Source of the DNA: a virus
Reading direction: 5' to 3' (one strand)
DNA: 20,686 nucleotides
IMG/VR virus record: IMGVR_UViG_3300005537_000077
Location: 1-20,686 of that record
The notes beneath the pieces were generated by a model. It saw only the letters and a list, made by a program, of their open reading frames with translations, was not told where the DNA came from and did no database searches. The position numbers and the translations under genes are program-made. The stretch's first letter is position 1. Each line of letters opens with the position of its first letter. Of this stretch, positions 13,621 to 19,981 are shown piece by piece.

Positions 13621-13938
13621 ATTGGCTCCTAATAGAAACTGCAGCATTACCTGCAAGGTTACTAAATTCCTCTAACTATTGAGGTTGCCACTAGCGTATA
13701 CCACAAGATTGATTGGAAACAAGACGTGATAATAAATAGCTAAATTTATAAGACGACATAAAACTAATCCACGACATCCACCAAAGCCACCATTTCTATA
13801 CGCCCTCCGCACTACCTACGTAAAATAATTTATAAAAAGTTCTAGAATCATCCGATAGGACACCCTAATGGGACTCGAACTTTCCCTCCTCTTGTTTTCT
13901 GTCTAAACTGCACATAAAACCAAACGAAAGGGTTCTTT
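13621..13938. other. 318-base gap without a convincing gene
   Basis: This is the only long gap with no supported coding frame. It holds the candidate plus-strand promoter (13892-13920), an AT-rich stretch with TTATAAAAAGTTCTAGAATC (13830-13849) including the palindrome TTCTAGAA, and a GGGACTCGAAC segment that recalls a tRNA T-arm but does not fold as one. Very short minus frames lack ribosome sites. I see no terminator after the portal here. It may carry a regulatory or former mobile junction linked to the plus-strand gene. Confidence 0.5.
13892..13920 (+). promoter_or_regulatory. Candidate promoter of the plus-strand gene
   Basis: TTGTTT (13892-13897) and TAAAAC (13915-13920) are separated by 17 bases, and GAAAGGG (13926-13932) lies 6 bases before the ATG at 13939. 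The -35 box is the same as in the candidate promoters of the portal and capsid. Transcription would start close to the ribosome site, which weakens the case. Confidence 0.35.
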
Positions 13939-14193
13939 ATGAACAAATCATTATTTCTAATAATTGCACTTAGTGCAGTAAATATTCTCGTAGGCGCTGA
14001 AGGGGGAAATGTTGGGATAGGTAGTGGCGTCGGAGATATGCCAGGATGTGGTCAAATCAAGAAACACATCTATGCGATGTTGATACCTTCTGCGACTGCA
14101 GCTTCTGATTGTCGTAGTGGTTCTGGATTTGAAACTTCAGACTTCTCAGCGGTCTTTAAAGAATTAGAAAGATTAAGTAACTTCTCCAAGTGA
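13939..14193 (+). CDS. Small secreted protein antisense to portal 3' end
   Basis: This is the only plausible plus-strand gene; the product is 84 residues. GAAAGGG precedes the ATG. The N-terminus is a good signal peptide (MNKSLFLIIALSAVNILVGA) followed by a glycine-rich stretch EGGNVGIGSGVGDMPGCGQ with one cysteine. Residues from about 44 are read through the complement of the portal's last 41 codons, so only the first half is free of the other gene's constraint. A later cysteine (SDCRSG) could pair with the first. It may be a moron gene whose original 3' end was lost on insertion. It could also be chance, but a ribosome site, promoter-like boxes and signal peptide together argue against that. 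Confidence 0.5.
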   Translation: MNKSLFLIIALSAVNILVGAEGGNVGIGSGVGDMPGCGQIKKHIYAMLIPSATAASDCRSGSGFETSDFSAVFKELERLSNFSK

Positions 14194-16130
14194 GAAAGAT
14201 CTACCGTTTCTAGTTCTTTCAGAATCTTAACTTTGTTGAGTAATGCAAGTTCATCTTCTTTGTTAGATTCTGCGAGCTGCTTTTTAGCAAGCGCATGATT
14301 CTCTTCAACACGAGAAATTCTTTCATACGCAAGCCCACGGTCAGCTTCACTGCGAGCATGAGAAAGCTCAGTACGAGCTTTAAGTTCTTGCATTTGAACT
14401 GCCATTTGCTGCTGTTGAACTTGTTGTTGAGCTTGTGCGCTTTGCTGCATTTCTTCAAGAATCTCTGTCTTGTTTTGAATAGTCGCTTTCTTTAGCATTG
14501 CTGAGTCAGGAATATTAATTCCAATCTCTTTCAGCTTAAGAAGCTGTGCAAACTCCATCTGAACCTGTGATTCGGTATTGAATCCATTTTCTACCATTGA
14601 ATGATATTTTCCAAACGCCTGGTTATAGAATAACGGCGCTGGTTGATCACCTTCAAGTATTCGTTGGATCTTGCCCGGCGTATAGTTGGCCTGAATAACC
14701 TTCATAATAAGGTCGCCTAACATATTTTGAGAAAGATCCAAACGATCAAAGATGGGTTGTTGTGCGGTAAGTCCCGCACCTTGGCGCAATGCTGATAGAT
14801 AACCCGAAGCATTGTCATCTACTATTTTGCCAAGGTTCTCTTCTGAAACACCAGCACAGTTATACATTTCTTTATCAAATGTCTCCTGTAGCTGGAAGAA
14901 TGATGGTGGTATTTGTGGTGGCACAATAGGCTGGATATCTGCAAGCTGTGCCTCATCTTTTACCGGAATGATTCTACCTTGTCCTGTTTGGAAAAGATGC
15001 TTAACATCAACCGGGGCATTCTCTTTAAATATCCACCCAGAGTTTACCTGGGATTCTAAAAGATCCGCTGATAAAATCACTCGTCTATTAAAGAGCATTT
15101 GTGGATCACGAAGACTTCTACAAACACCCGATATACGCTGATACATATAGGGCATTTGTTTGTTATAAAATCCTATTACCGGAACGAATGGATACTCATC
15201 TATTCCTAATGGATTCTCGCCATCATAAAAAACCTGATCCTGGATCATTATTGCAAGGCGAACGGTTGGTACTGTTTTTTCTGTTAATTTTACTTGGGGA
15301 TGATCTGCGAGGAAGGCATCAATATCAGCTTTATCATTGCGGCTAATATCAATTAATTCTCCCGAAATAGTATCATATAACATACGAGCGCGACGGTAAT
15401 CCCGATACCAATACTCATCGTAAGATATACGGTTTGATTGGGCGTAACCGAAGGCTTCTGGCATGTACTGGAATCGACCGTCTCTCGCCATCCCTGTTGG
15501 ATTTCCTTGGAGAGCCATAATGGCATCATACATATCTTCTGGCATTAATGCGGCCGCAGCCGAATGAGTCATATACGATCGTCTCCAGACAAAAGCAGCA
15601 TCAGACAAGTCTGGCTTTCTAAAGTACGGATCAATCATAAACTCGTTATACGCTAAATTATCTACTTTAATGTCTCCATTTAATGGATCATGAGTAAAAT
15701 CTAAATACACCTGTAATAGATTCATACCGGTAACTATGGCGCCCCCATGAAACGCCTCAGAAATCATTTCATAAACATTCTCTTTTTTGTATATATGCAA
15801 CAATATTTTCGTAAATTGATCTGCCGTTTTTTGGTCGCCATTCTCTAAGGGAACAACAACCGTGCTCTTTCTGTTTCTGCGCTGATAACCAGAAATCATA
15901 TTACAAATAGGTCTGACTCTATTAAAGTAATAAGAATTGGTTCCTGACGATAATACTTGATTGTAGAGTTGTGCCATGAGCGATGGATCGCCTGCTTCTA
16001 GACGAATATCGATATTTCCCTGCGTCCACGCAATAGACCATAAAGACAGATTATTCGTATAATCTTGATCCATTTTGCTTTTAATAGCCGAGAAATCTTT
16101 TCGAAGAGACTCAGGACCCCTCATTAACAT
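14070..16130 (-). CDS. Portal protein, P22-type
   Basis: The product is 686 residues from the ATG at 16130, which has AGAGGA 8 bases upstream. A GTG at 16136 is in frame but too close to that site. The portal is the dodecameric ring through which DNA enters and leaves the head. Family-typical features are FNRVRPICNMISGYQRRNRK near residues 73-92, the helical YKKENVYEMISEAFHGGAIV, then a beta stem region (MIDPYFRKPDLSDAAFVWRR), YDEYWYRDYRR, EYPFVPVIGFY, RSLRDPQMLFNRR (clip/stem), and a Gln-rich coiled-coil C-terminus (about 540-650) like the barrel of P22 gp1. The length is close to P22's 725. It begins its own transcript, after a terminator, separated from TerL by three membrane-protein genes. 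Its last 124 bases overlap an antisense plus-strand frame. Confidence 0.92.
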   Translation of the reverse strand: MLMRGPESLRKDFSAIKSKMDQDYTNNLSLWSIAWTQGNIDIRLEAGDPSLMAQLYNQVLSSGTNSYYFNRVRPICNMISGYQRRNRKSTVVVPLENGDQKTADQFTKILLHIYKKENVYEMISEAFHGGAIVTGMNLLQVYLDFTHDPLNGDIKVDNLAYNEFMIDPYFRKPDLSDAAFVWRRSYMTHSAAAALMPEDMYDAIMALQGNPTGMARDGRFQYMPEAFGYAQSNRISYDEYWYRDYRRARMLYDTISGELIDISRNDKADIDAFLADHPQVKLTEKTVPTVRLAIMIQDQVFYDGENPLGIDEYPFVPVIGFYNKQMPYMYQRISGVCRSLRDPQMLFNRRVILSADLLESQVNSGWIFKENAPVDVKHLFQTGQGRIIPVKDEAQLADIQPIVPPQIPPSFFQLQETFDKEMYNCAGVSEENLGKIVDDNASGYLSALRQGAGLTAQQPIFDRLDLSQNMLGDLIMKVIQANYTPGKIQRILEGDQPAPLFYNQAFGKYHSMVENGFNTESQVQMEFAQLLKLKEIGINIPDSAMLKKATIQNKTEILEEMQQSAQAQQQVQQQQMAVQMQELKARTELSHARSEADRGLAYERISRVEENHALAKKQLAESNKEDELALLNKVKILKELETVDLSHLEKLLNLSNSLKTAEKSEVSNPEPLRQSEAAVAEGINIA

Positions 16131-16165
16131 AGGCACTATCCTCTTAAAGAGCGTGAATAATCAGC

Positions 16166-16195
16166 AGTTTAGCAAAACATCTTTCACAAAAACAA
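16166..16195 (-). promoter_or_regulatory. Candidate promoter of portal unit
   Basis: On the minus strand TTGTTT (16190-16195) and TAAACT (16166-16171) are separated by 18 bases, the same -35 box, following TT and spacing as the candidate capsid promoter. It lies directly after a terminator and about 30 bases before the portal start. Confidence 0.45.
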
Positions 16196-16202
16196 ATATT
16201 AT

Positions 16203-16238
16203 AAAAAAAATACCCCGGAGATTAATCCAGGGTATTTT
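16203..16238 (-). terminator. Intrinsic terminator between packaging genes and portal
   Basis: AAAATACCC (16207-16215) pairs with GGGTATTTT (16230-16238), extended by GGA/TCC inside after one mismatch. On the minus strand the stem is followed by an unbroken run of eight Ts counting the stem end. The A-run on the other side could make it bidirectional. It lies 24 bases after the last membrane-protein gene. Confidence 0.8.
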
Positions 16239-16261
16239 GCATGTCGTTGAATTAAAAGATT

Positions 16262-16534
16262 TCACGCTTTAGATTCACGATATTTTAATACACAGAAAAG
16301 TATGAGACTTATCACGACCATAATTAAATTAATCTGAAGAATATAGTAAATATGATGCCATACGGTGGGACAGTATTTAGCTGTAAACGCATCGGCCATC
16401 TCTTTTCCGACAAGCCATTCGTCTGGTAAAGCATATCCTATGAAAAAGCCTATTACATTAATACAATGAAAAAAAAGAGTTTTTTTTGCTGCTGATAACC
16501 CATAAAACCATCTTATTTGTAGCATTGGAAACAT
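16262..16534 (-). CDS. Two-span membrane protein with PDEWxxGK motif (paralog B)
   Basis: The product is 90 residues from the ATG at 16534, which has TAGGA 6 bases upstream. An in-frame ATG at 16561 overlaps the previous gene and has no ribosome site. It has an N-terminal amphipathic piece, a first membrane span (about 21-36, HCINVIGFFIGYAL), then PDEWLVGKE, a 20-residue polar loop with a WHH, a second span (about 64-83, LQINLIMVVISLILFCVLKY) and a basic end. It shares PDEW-x2-GK right after span 1 and the overall layout with the adjacent upstream gene. Size and topology fit a class II holin, but a conserved loop motif is unusual for holins, so an exclusion or envelope role is equally possible. 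Confidence 0.72.
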   Translation of the reverse strand: MFPMLQIRWFYGLSAAKKTLFFHCINVIGFFIGYALPDEWLVGKEMADAFTAKYCPTVWHHIYYILQINLIMVVISLILFCVLKYRESKA

Positions 16535-16553
16535 AGTTTTTCCTATCAAAGTA

Positions 16554-16817
16554 TTAGACATGATATAGATAATATCTTAGCAGTCTGCCAAAAATGAGAA
16601 CGAATAAAAGAATACACATTTCCACTATGCTAATAATTGTTAAATTGCGGAAACTATGGAATTGTACCAATAAATCTTGAACAGACTTTGTATATTTACC
16701 AAAAACCCATTCATCCGGTATTTGATACGCTACATATGCCGCTGCAAGAGCAATAACTTGTATTGTTATCATCTTTTGTAAGAAAGACAATTGATTAATC
16801 AATCGGACAATAACCAT
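16554..16817 (-). CDS. Two-span membrane protein with PDEWxxGK motif (paralog A)
   Basis: The product is 87 residues from the second of two adjacent ATGs (16817), spaced 5 bases from AGGA; the first ATG (16820) is only 2 bases away. It has span 1 (about residues 15-33, MITIQVIALAAAYVAYQI), then PDEWVFGKYTKS, a polar loop and span 2 (about 57-78, LTIISIVEMCILLFVLIFGR) with a basic/aromatic end. It is a tandem paralog of the next gene by shared topology and the PDEW-x2-GK block. It lies 18 bases after the secreted glycine-rich gene. A holin pair or a membrane complex is the simplest idea; no proof in sequence. Confidence 0.75.
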   Translation of the reverse strand: MVIVRLINQLSFLQKMITIQVIALAAAYVAYQIPDEWVFGKYTKSVQDLLVQFHSFRNLTIISIVEMCILLFVLIFGRLLRYYLYHV

Positions 16818-16835
16818 CATATTCCTATGGCAAGT

Positions 16836-17360
16836 TTAAGGAGTAGGCGCCATACCACACGCCAATCCAGCAGCAAGAGCGATACCCTCGACACCAGCAC
16901 CCAGTATAAAAGCCCCTAATCCAGCAGTAAATGGAACAGCTGTTCCTGCACTGGTAACGCTAACAACTCCTAATGGCACTACGGTAGTAGCAACTAATCC
17001 TGCTTTAACTGCCCAATAAACTGTAAACCCTAACCCCGGTCCTCCGCCTAACCCCTGAACGTGATGTCTCAACAAGTAGTTATTTTCCATGTCTCTTTTT
17101 ATTTCTATCGTGCCGACTTCAAGAAACTTATCAAGAGCCTCTTCGTTTTTTGCTAGCTTCCTAAGATTAGTGTCTAACCAACAACTATCTATTTCGTGAA
17201 GTCCATAAGAATCCTCTACAAGAAACTTATTTTGTTGATGCAATAAATAGATCTTGCCAAGCGCTTCGGACACCCTAACCGACTTTTCATTAATGTTTTT
17301 TAAAGCACCACTCAAACTCGCGACTGATGCTAAAAAGATAAAAATTAAACACTTTTTCAT
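16836..17360 (-). CDS. Secreted protein with glycine-rich hydrophobic C-terminal half
   Basis: The product is 174 residues. GAGGAG lies 4 bases before the ATG at 17360. It has a signal peptide (MKKCLIFIFLASVASLSGAL), a helical charged region (about 25-95) containing two near-parallel segments, then HHVQGLGGGPGLGF and a long Gly/Ala/Val hydrophobic tract (about 110-170) with glycine-zipper spacing, ending GLACGMAPTP. The tract could form two or three membrane-inserting helices, as in glycine-zipper pore proteins. It sits 9 bases after TerL and just before the two PDEW membrane proteins, suggesting one envelope-acting group. The function is unknown: lysis helper, DNA-entry factor or toxin-like pore are alternatives. 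Confidence 0.76.
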   Translation of the reverse strand: MKKCLIFIFLASVASLSGALKNINEKSVRVSEALGKIYLLHQQNKFLVEDSYGLHEIDSCWLDTNLRKLAKNEEALDKFLEVGTIEIKRDMENNYLLRHHVQGLGGGPGLGFTVYWAVKAGLVATTVVPLGVVSVTSAGTAVPFTAGLGAFILGAGVEGIALAAGLACGMAPTP

Positions 17361-17369
17361 ATAACTCCT

Positions 17370-18749
17370 CTATCGATCAAATCGTGGATCATGATTAAAT
17401 ATTTTTTGCTTAAAGTTCTGAGGTCCATACATAGCCTCTGCTCGTTTTCTATCAAAGTCTTCTGCCGACAATCCCTTTTTTGTTTTATGCAGTGACTGAC
17501 AAAGATATCTCAAAGCATCTGCATAGTTACTGTGAGAATCATGGACGGGTTTATTTTTATACATATTACGTGGCTCATCCCACTCACGCCGATAATTTTC
17601 TAATGCATTTACGAGCGACCTACATCGTTCAGCATCTATCCATAGTTTAGGAAAATGCGTCCATACATTTTCAATTCCGTCCATGATAGTAATTTGTTCA
17701 AGGACGGTAAAGTTGATGTCGAGCTGTCGAGCTTTCTCGTAACGGGTTATAGCACCCCCACCCCATTCACGAACCATTAAATCATGAGGAGCAAAGTACT
17801 TACCATAGCGATACGGTTTACTTTGAATGTGATGCGCATAATGATCAAGTCCGACGCCTGTATTTGAATAACAATCTATGATTCGAATGATTGTACCGTC
17901 GCCCACCACCTGAAAGAAGATAAGAGTAGTTGCATCCTTTACGCCTATATCGATAGCAACGTGAACGAGTAATCCTGGTTCCCAAGCAACAGCCGTGATG
18001 CGTCCTTCCTGCTTTGCTTGTTGTAAATAACGCCCGTAATACGAACCGTCAACACCCCGATCAAATGAGCAGTTATATTCCTGTTCGTAGAGCTCGGCAG
18101 ACATTTGTTGTCGTTCTTGTATAAGAGCTTCGTTAGATATGTGCTTTGTTTGGGCTACCGTGCGATGAAATACAGTCCAGTCTGGTAACTCCTGAGCAAT
18201 CTTAAACATGTGGTAGAAGTGATTTTTGCCGTATGGCGTTGAAAGAAATATAACTGCTCCGTCATTAGCAGCAAGAATAGGTCGGACCGTGTTATACACT
18301 TCGCTATTCATGTAGGCAAATTCAGAAAGTATGACAAGAAACGGATTAGTACCACGAATAGAGGTGTCATGTGTATCGCCGCCCAGGCATTGTAATACCG
18401 ATCCGTTCACAAAGACTATTTTTTGTTCAGAAGAATTAATCTTTGCAATAAGACGGGGAGGAATGTAATCAATAAACTTCGTTCCATCGATTGCTATTGC
18501 ATCGAAAATACAGCGGCGTGCCTGGCCAAAAGTAGGCAGTACGTAGTGGACCAAGCACACCTTATTTAAACACTGCCAGATAGCTATATTCCAAGCAGTG
18601 ATATCTTTTCCCGCACGACGTGGCCATGTCACGACAAGCTTTTTGTCGCCCCTATCATACGCTTCGATGAGCTCGCGCTGATAAGGGCGTGGAGTAAAAA
18701 GATTTAATATTATTTCATTCTCTACGTTGTTCGTCTTTCTGATGATCAT
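17370..18749 (-). CDS. terL: Terminase large subunit (packaging ATPase/nuclease)
   Basis: The product is 459 residues. It pumps phage DNA through the portal and cuts concatemers. The N-terminal ATPase has PRPYQREL (20-27), a Walker A-like WPRRAGKD (42-49), LVILSE Walker B (138-143; E143 catalytic) and a coupling motif FLSTPYG (168-174). The C-terminal RNase H-type nuclease has AIDIG with D267, IIDCY with D292, and the HDSHSNYADAL block with D411, the three acidic residues expected for two-metal catalysis. All motifs are intact. The start at 18749 overlaps the upstream gene by 35 bases, so translation is probably coupled. Unusually, three envelope-protein genes and a terminator separate it from the portal. 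Confidence 0.95.
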   Translation of the reverse strand: MIIRKTNNVENEIILNLFTPRPYQRELIEAYDRGDKKLVVTWPRRAGKDITAWNIAIWQCLNKVCLVHYVLPTFGQARRCIFDAIAIDGTKFIDYIPPRLIAKINSSEQKIVFVNGSVLQCLGGDTHDTSIRGTNPFLVILSEFAYMNSEVYNTVRPILAANDGAVIFLSTPYGKNHFYHMFKIAQELPDWTVFHRTVAQTKHISNEALIQERQQMSAELYEQEYNCSFDRGVDGSYYGRYLQQAKQEGRITAVAWEPGLLVHVAIDIGVKDATTLIFFQVVGDGTIIRIIDCYSNTGVGLDHYAHHIQSKPYRYGKYFAPHDLMVREWGGGAITRYEKARQLDINFTVLEQITIMDGIENVWTHFPKLWIDAERCRSLVNALENYRREWDEPRNMYKNKPVHDSHSNYADALRYLCQSLHKTKKGLSAEDFDRKRAEAMYGPQNFKQKIFNHDPRFDR

Positions 18750-19014
18750 GAGACTCTGCTGTAGATTGTTTTGCTTCCGTTTCTATCGATCTATTATACA
18801 TTTCTTCTTCGATGTCTTTAACGTAGCTTATTATGTATAAACCACCAACCAATAAGATTCCGACAATAGCGATAGAAGCAATGGTGAACTGTCTTTGATA
18901 CGCTTCATACAAGTTATAACAAGGGGTAATAATAAAAATAGGATCCTGGTGTCCCTCGGTGGTTAAAATAACCAATCCAAGACTAACCATAAGCAGCATT
19001 ACTGGTAATTTCAT
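18715..19014 (-). CDS. Small two-span membrane protein between terminase subunits
   Basis: The product is 99 residues. GAGGAG lies 5 bases before the ATG at 19014. It has a first hydrophobic helix at the N-terminus (MKLPVMLLMVSLGLVIL), which could be a signal or anchor, a short loop with one cysteine (ITPCYNLYEAY), a second span (about 43-64, FTIASIAIVGILLVGGLYII), then a long acidic/charged tail (EEEMYNRSIETEAKQSTAES and on). Two spans with a charged C-terminal tail are compatible with a holin or spanin-like subunit. Its last 35 bases overlap TerL. The genes between terS and terL in podoviruses are often lysis genes, which mildly supports that reading. Confidence 0.72.
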   Translation of the reverse strand: MKLPVMLLMVSLGLVILTTEGHQDPIFIITPCYNLYEAYQRQFTIASIAIVGILLVGGLYIISYVKDIEEEMYNRSIETEAKQSTAESHDHQKDEQRRE

Positions 19015-19030
19015 ACAAGCTCCTCTCTAT

Positions 19031-19552
19031 TTATTCATTATCCTCGACTTTCTCTTCTTTATGACTACATTCTCCTAAGCAACGGGTTACAACAAATGGA
19101 ATACCTTGATTCGTTAGATCTGCTTTAGCTTCTTTCTGCACATCTATCTTTAAGTTATTGTGATATTCATCAACTTTTTTCCATTCGGGATCATATTCAT
19201 GCATGTTGCGATACGCAGAGGAGTATTCTAACTTCTTTTTCATTACGCCAACTCTGCGTCTAGAGGCAAGAAACACTTTTACTTCTGTCACTGCTTTCTG
19301 AATATCCTCGTATTGATCACGCCACATATAGAAAGTTCCGCGGGGAATTTTATACTCGAATAAAAACTCCTCTTTTTCCATACCATCAGTAGTGTAAAGC
19401 CAGTGACAAAGCGTATAGATTAATCTTTCTCGCCATTCTGTTTTTCCAGGATGGGCCATAAACGCTTCTTTTGGTAGATCACTGAGGTAATTAGAGAGAG
19501 TATGGGTTTTAGGTAGTATCTGGGATTGTTTGTTATTTTGAGGTTTTTTCAT
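19031..19552 (-). CDS. Probable terminase small subunit
   Basis: The product is 173 residues. The small subunit recognises phage DNA and starts packaging. The N-terminal part is polar. A predicted helix-turn-helix sits around residues 58-85 (EEFLFEYKIPRGTFYMWRDQ; the 'Y/F-x-I-P-R-G-T-F-Y-x-W' recognition element is typical of phage HTH proteins), followed by oligomerisation-type helices (about 85-125). The C-terminus has two cysteines and an acidic end (CLGECSHKEEKVEDNE), perhaps a TerL-binding tail. The ATG at 19552 overlaps the RusA stop by 4 bases (ATGA), so it is coupled. Position one gene before TerL and the HTH support the assignment; sequence family was not searched. Confidence 0.75.
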   Translation of the reverse strand: MKKPQNNKQSQILPKTHTLSNYLSDLPKEAFMAHPGKTEWRERLIYTLCHWLYTTDGMEKEEFLFEYKIPRGTFYMWRDQYEDIQKAVTEVKVFLASRRRVGVMKKKLEYSSAYRNMHEYDPEWKKVDEYHNNLKIDVQKEAKADLTNQGIPFVVTRCLGECSHKEEKVEDNE

Positions 19553-19944
19553 TCAAGCTCACGGATAATGAGGTGTGTGCGTGGTTTTTGGTCATATAGT
19601 TTGCGAGCAGTTAGCTCACTTACCTGCCTATCATCGGTCCATATAAGACCGCTATTGTTAATCGCATCAAGACAGAACTTACTCAGGTTATCTATGTCGG
19701 GAACGCTATGATGCCATCTATATTTTGACCGCTGATTGACCGATTTTGGAATTGGCATATAAAACGTTATATCAACCGAGAGGGGATTTTGAAACTTTGG
19801 ATCATTACCATGTTGTTTATTGAGATATAAACCAAAGGCTAATTTTTCGTGGGTTTGCTTGTCGTAAAACACTCTCTCTCTGATACCAGCTCGCTTCCAA
19901 GGTATGGGTGTTATTTCAATTACATACTCTTTGCATCGTGCCAT
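19549..19944 (-). CDS. rusA: RusA-family Holliday junction resolvase
   Basis: The product is 131 residues (family usually 115-140). RusA dimers cut four-way junctions in replicated or recombined phage DNA so that it can be packaged. Readable elements are the N-terminal strand YVIEITPIPWKRAG (basic, DNA-facing), a VDITFYMPIPKS strand, and the catalytic block PDIDNLSKFCLDAIN (D83, D85, K89) followed by WTDDRQVSEL (D104/D105), matching D70, D72, K76 and D91 of E. coli RusA. All catalytic acids are present, so it should be active. GGAGGAG lies 5 bases before the ATG at 19944. It is coupled by a 4-base overlap to the probable small terminase. Confidence 0.92.
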   Translation of the reverse strand: MARCKEYVIEITPIPWKRAGIRERVFYDKQTHEKLAFGLYLNKQHGNDPKFQNPLSVDITFYMPIPKSVNQRSKYRWHHSVPDIDNLSKFCLDAINNSGLIWTDDRQVSELTARKLYDQKPRTHLIIRELE

Positions 19945-19981
19945 ACTTACTCCTCCTCACTTACTAAAGGATTTATAAGAA

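Noticed and set aside
13672-13812. 46-residue GTG-started minus-strand frame with a YRNGGFGGCRG start
   Set aside because: No ribosome site at a suitable distance, no recognisable family and a rare start codon. Chance open frames of this size are common.
13866-13892. GGGACTCGAAC resembling a tRNA T-arm or a tRNA-derived attachment site
   Set aside because: The T-stem does not pair correctly, no matching acceptor strand lies about 70 bases away and no integrase is present in the window.
16131-16136. GTG start two codons upstream for the portal
   Set aside because: It is only two or three bases from the AGAGGA site, whereas the ATG at 16130 has proper spacing.
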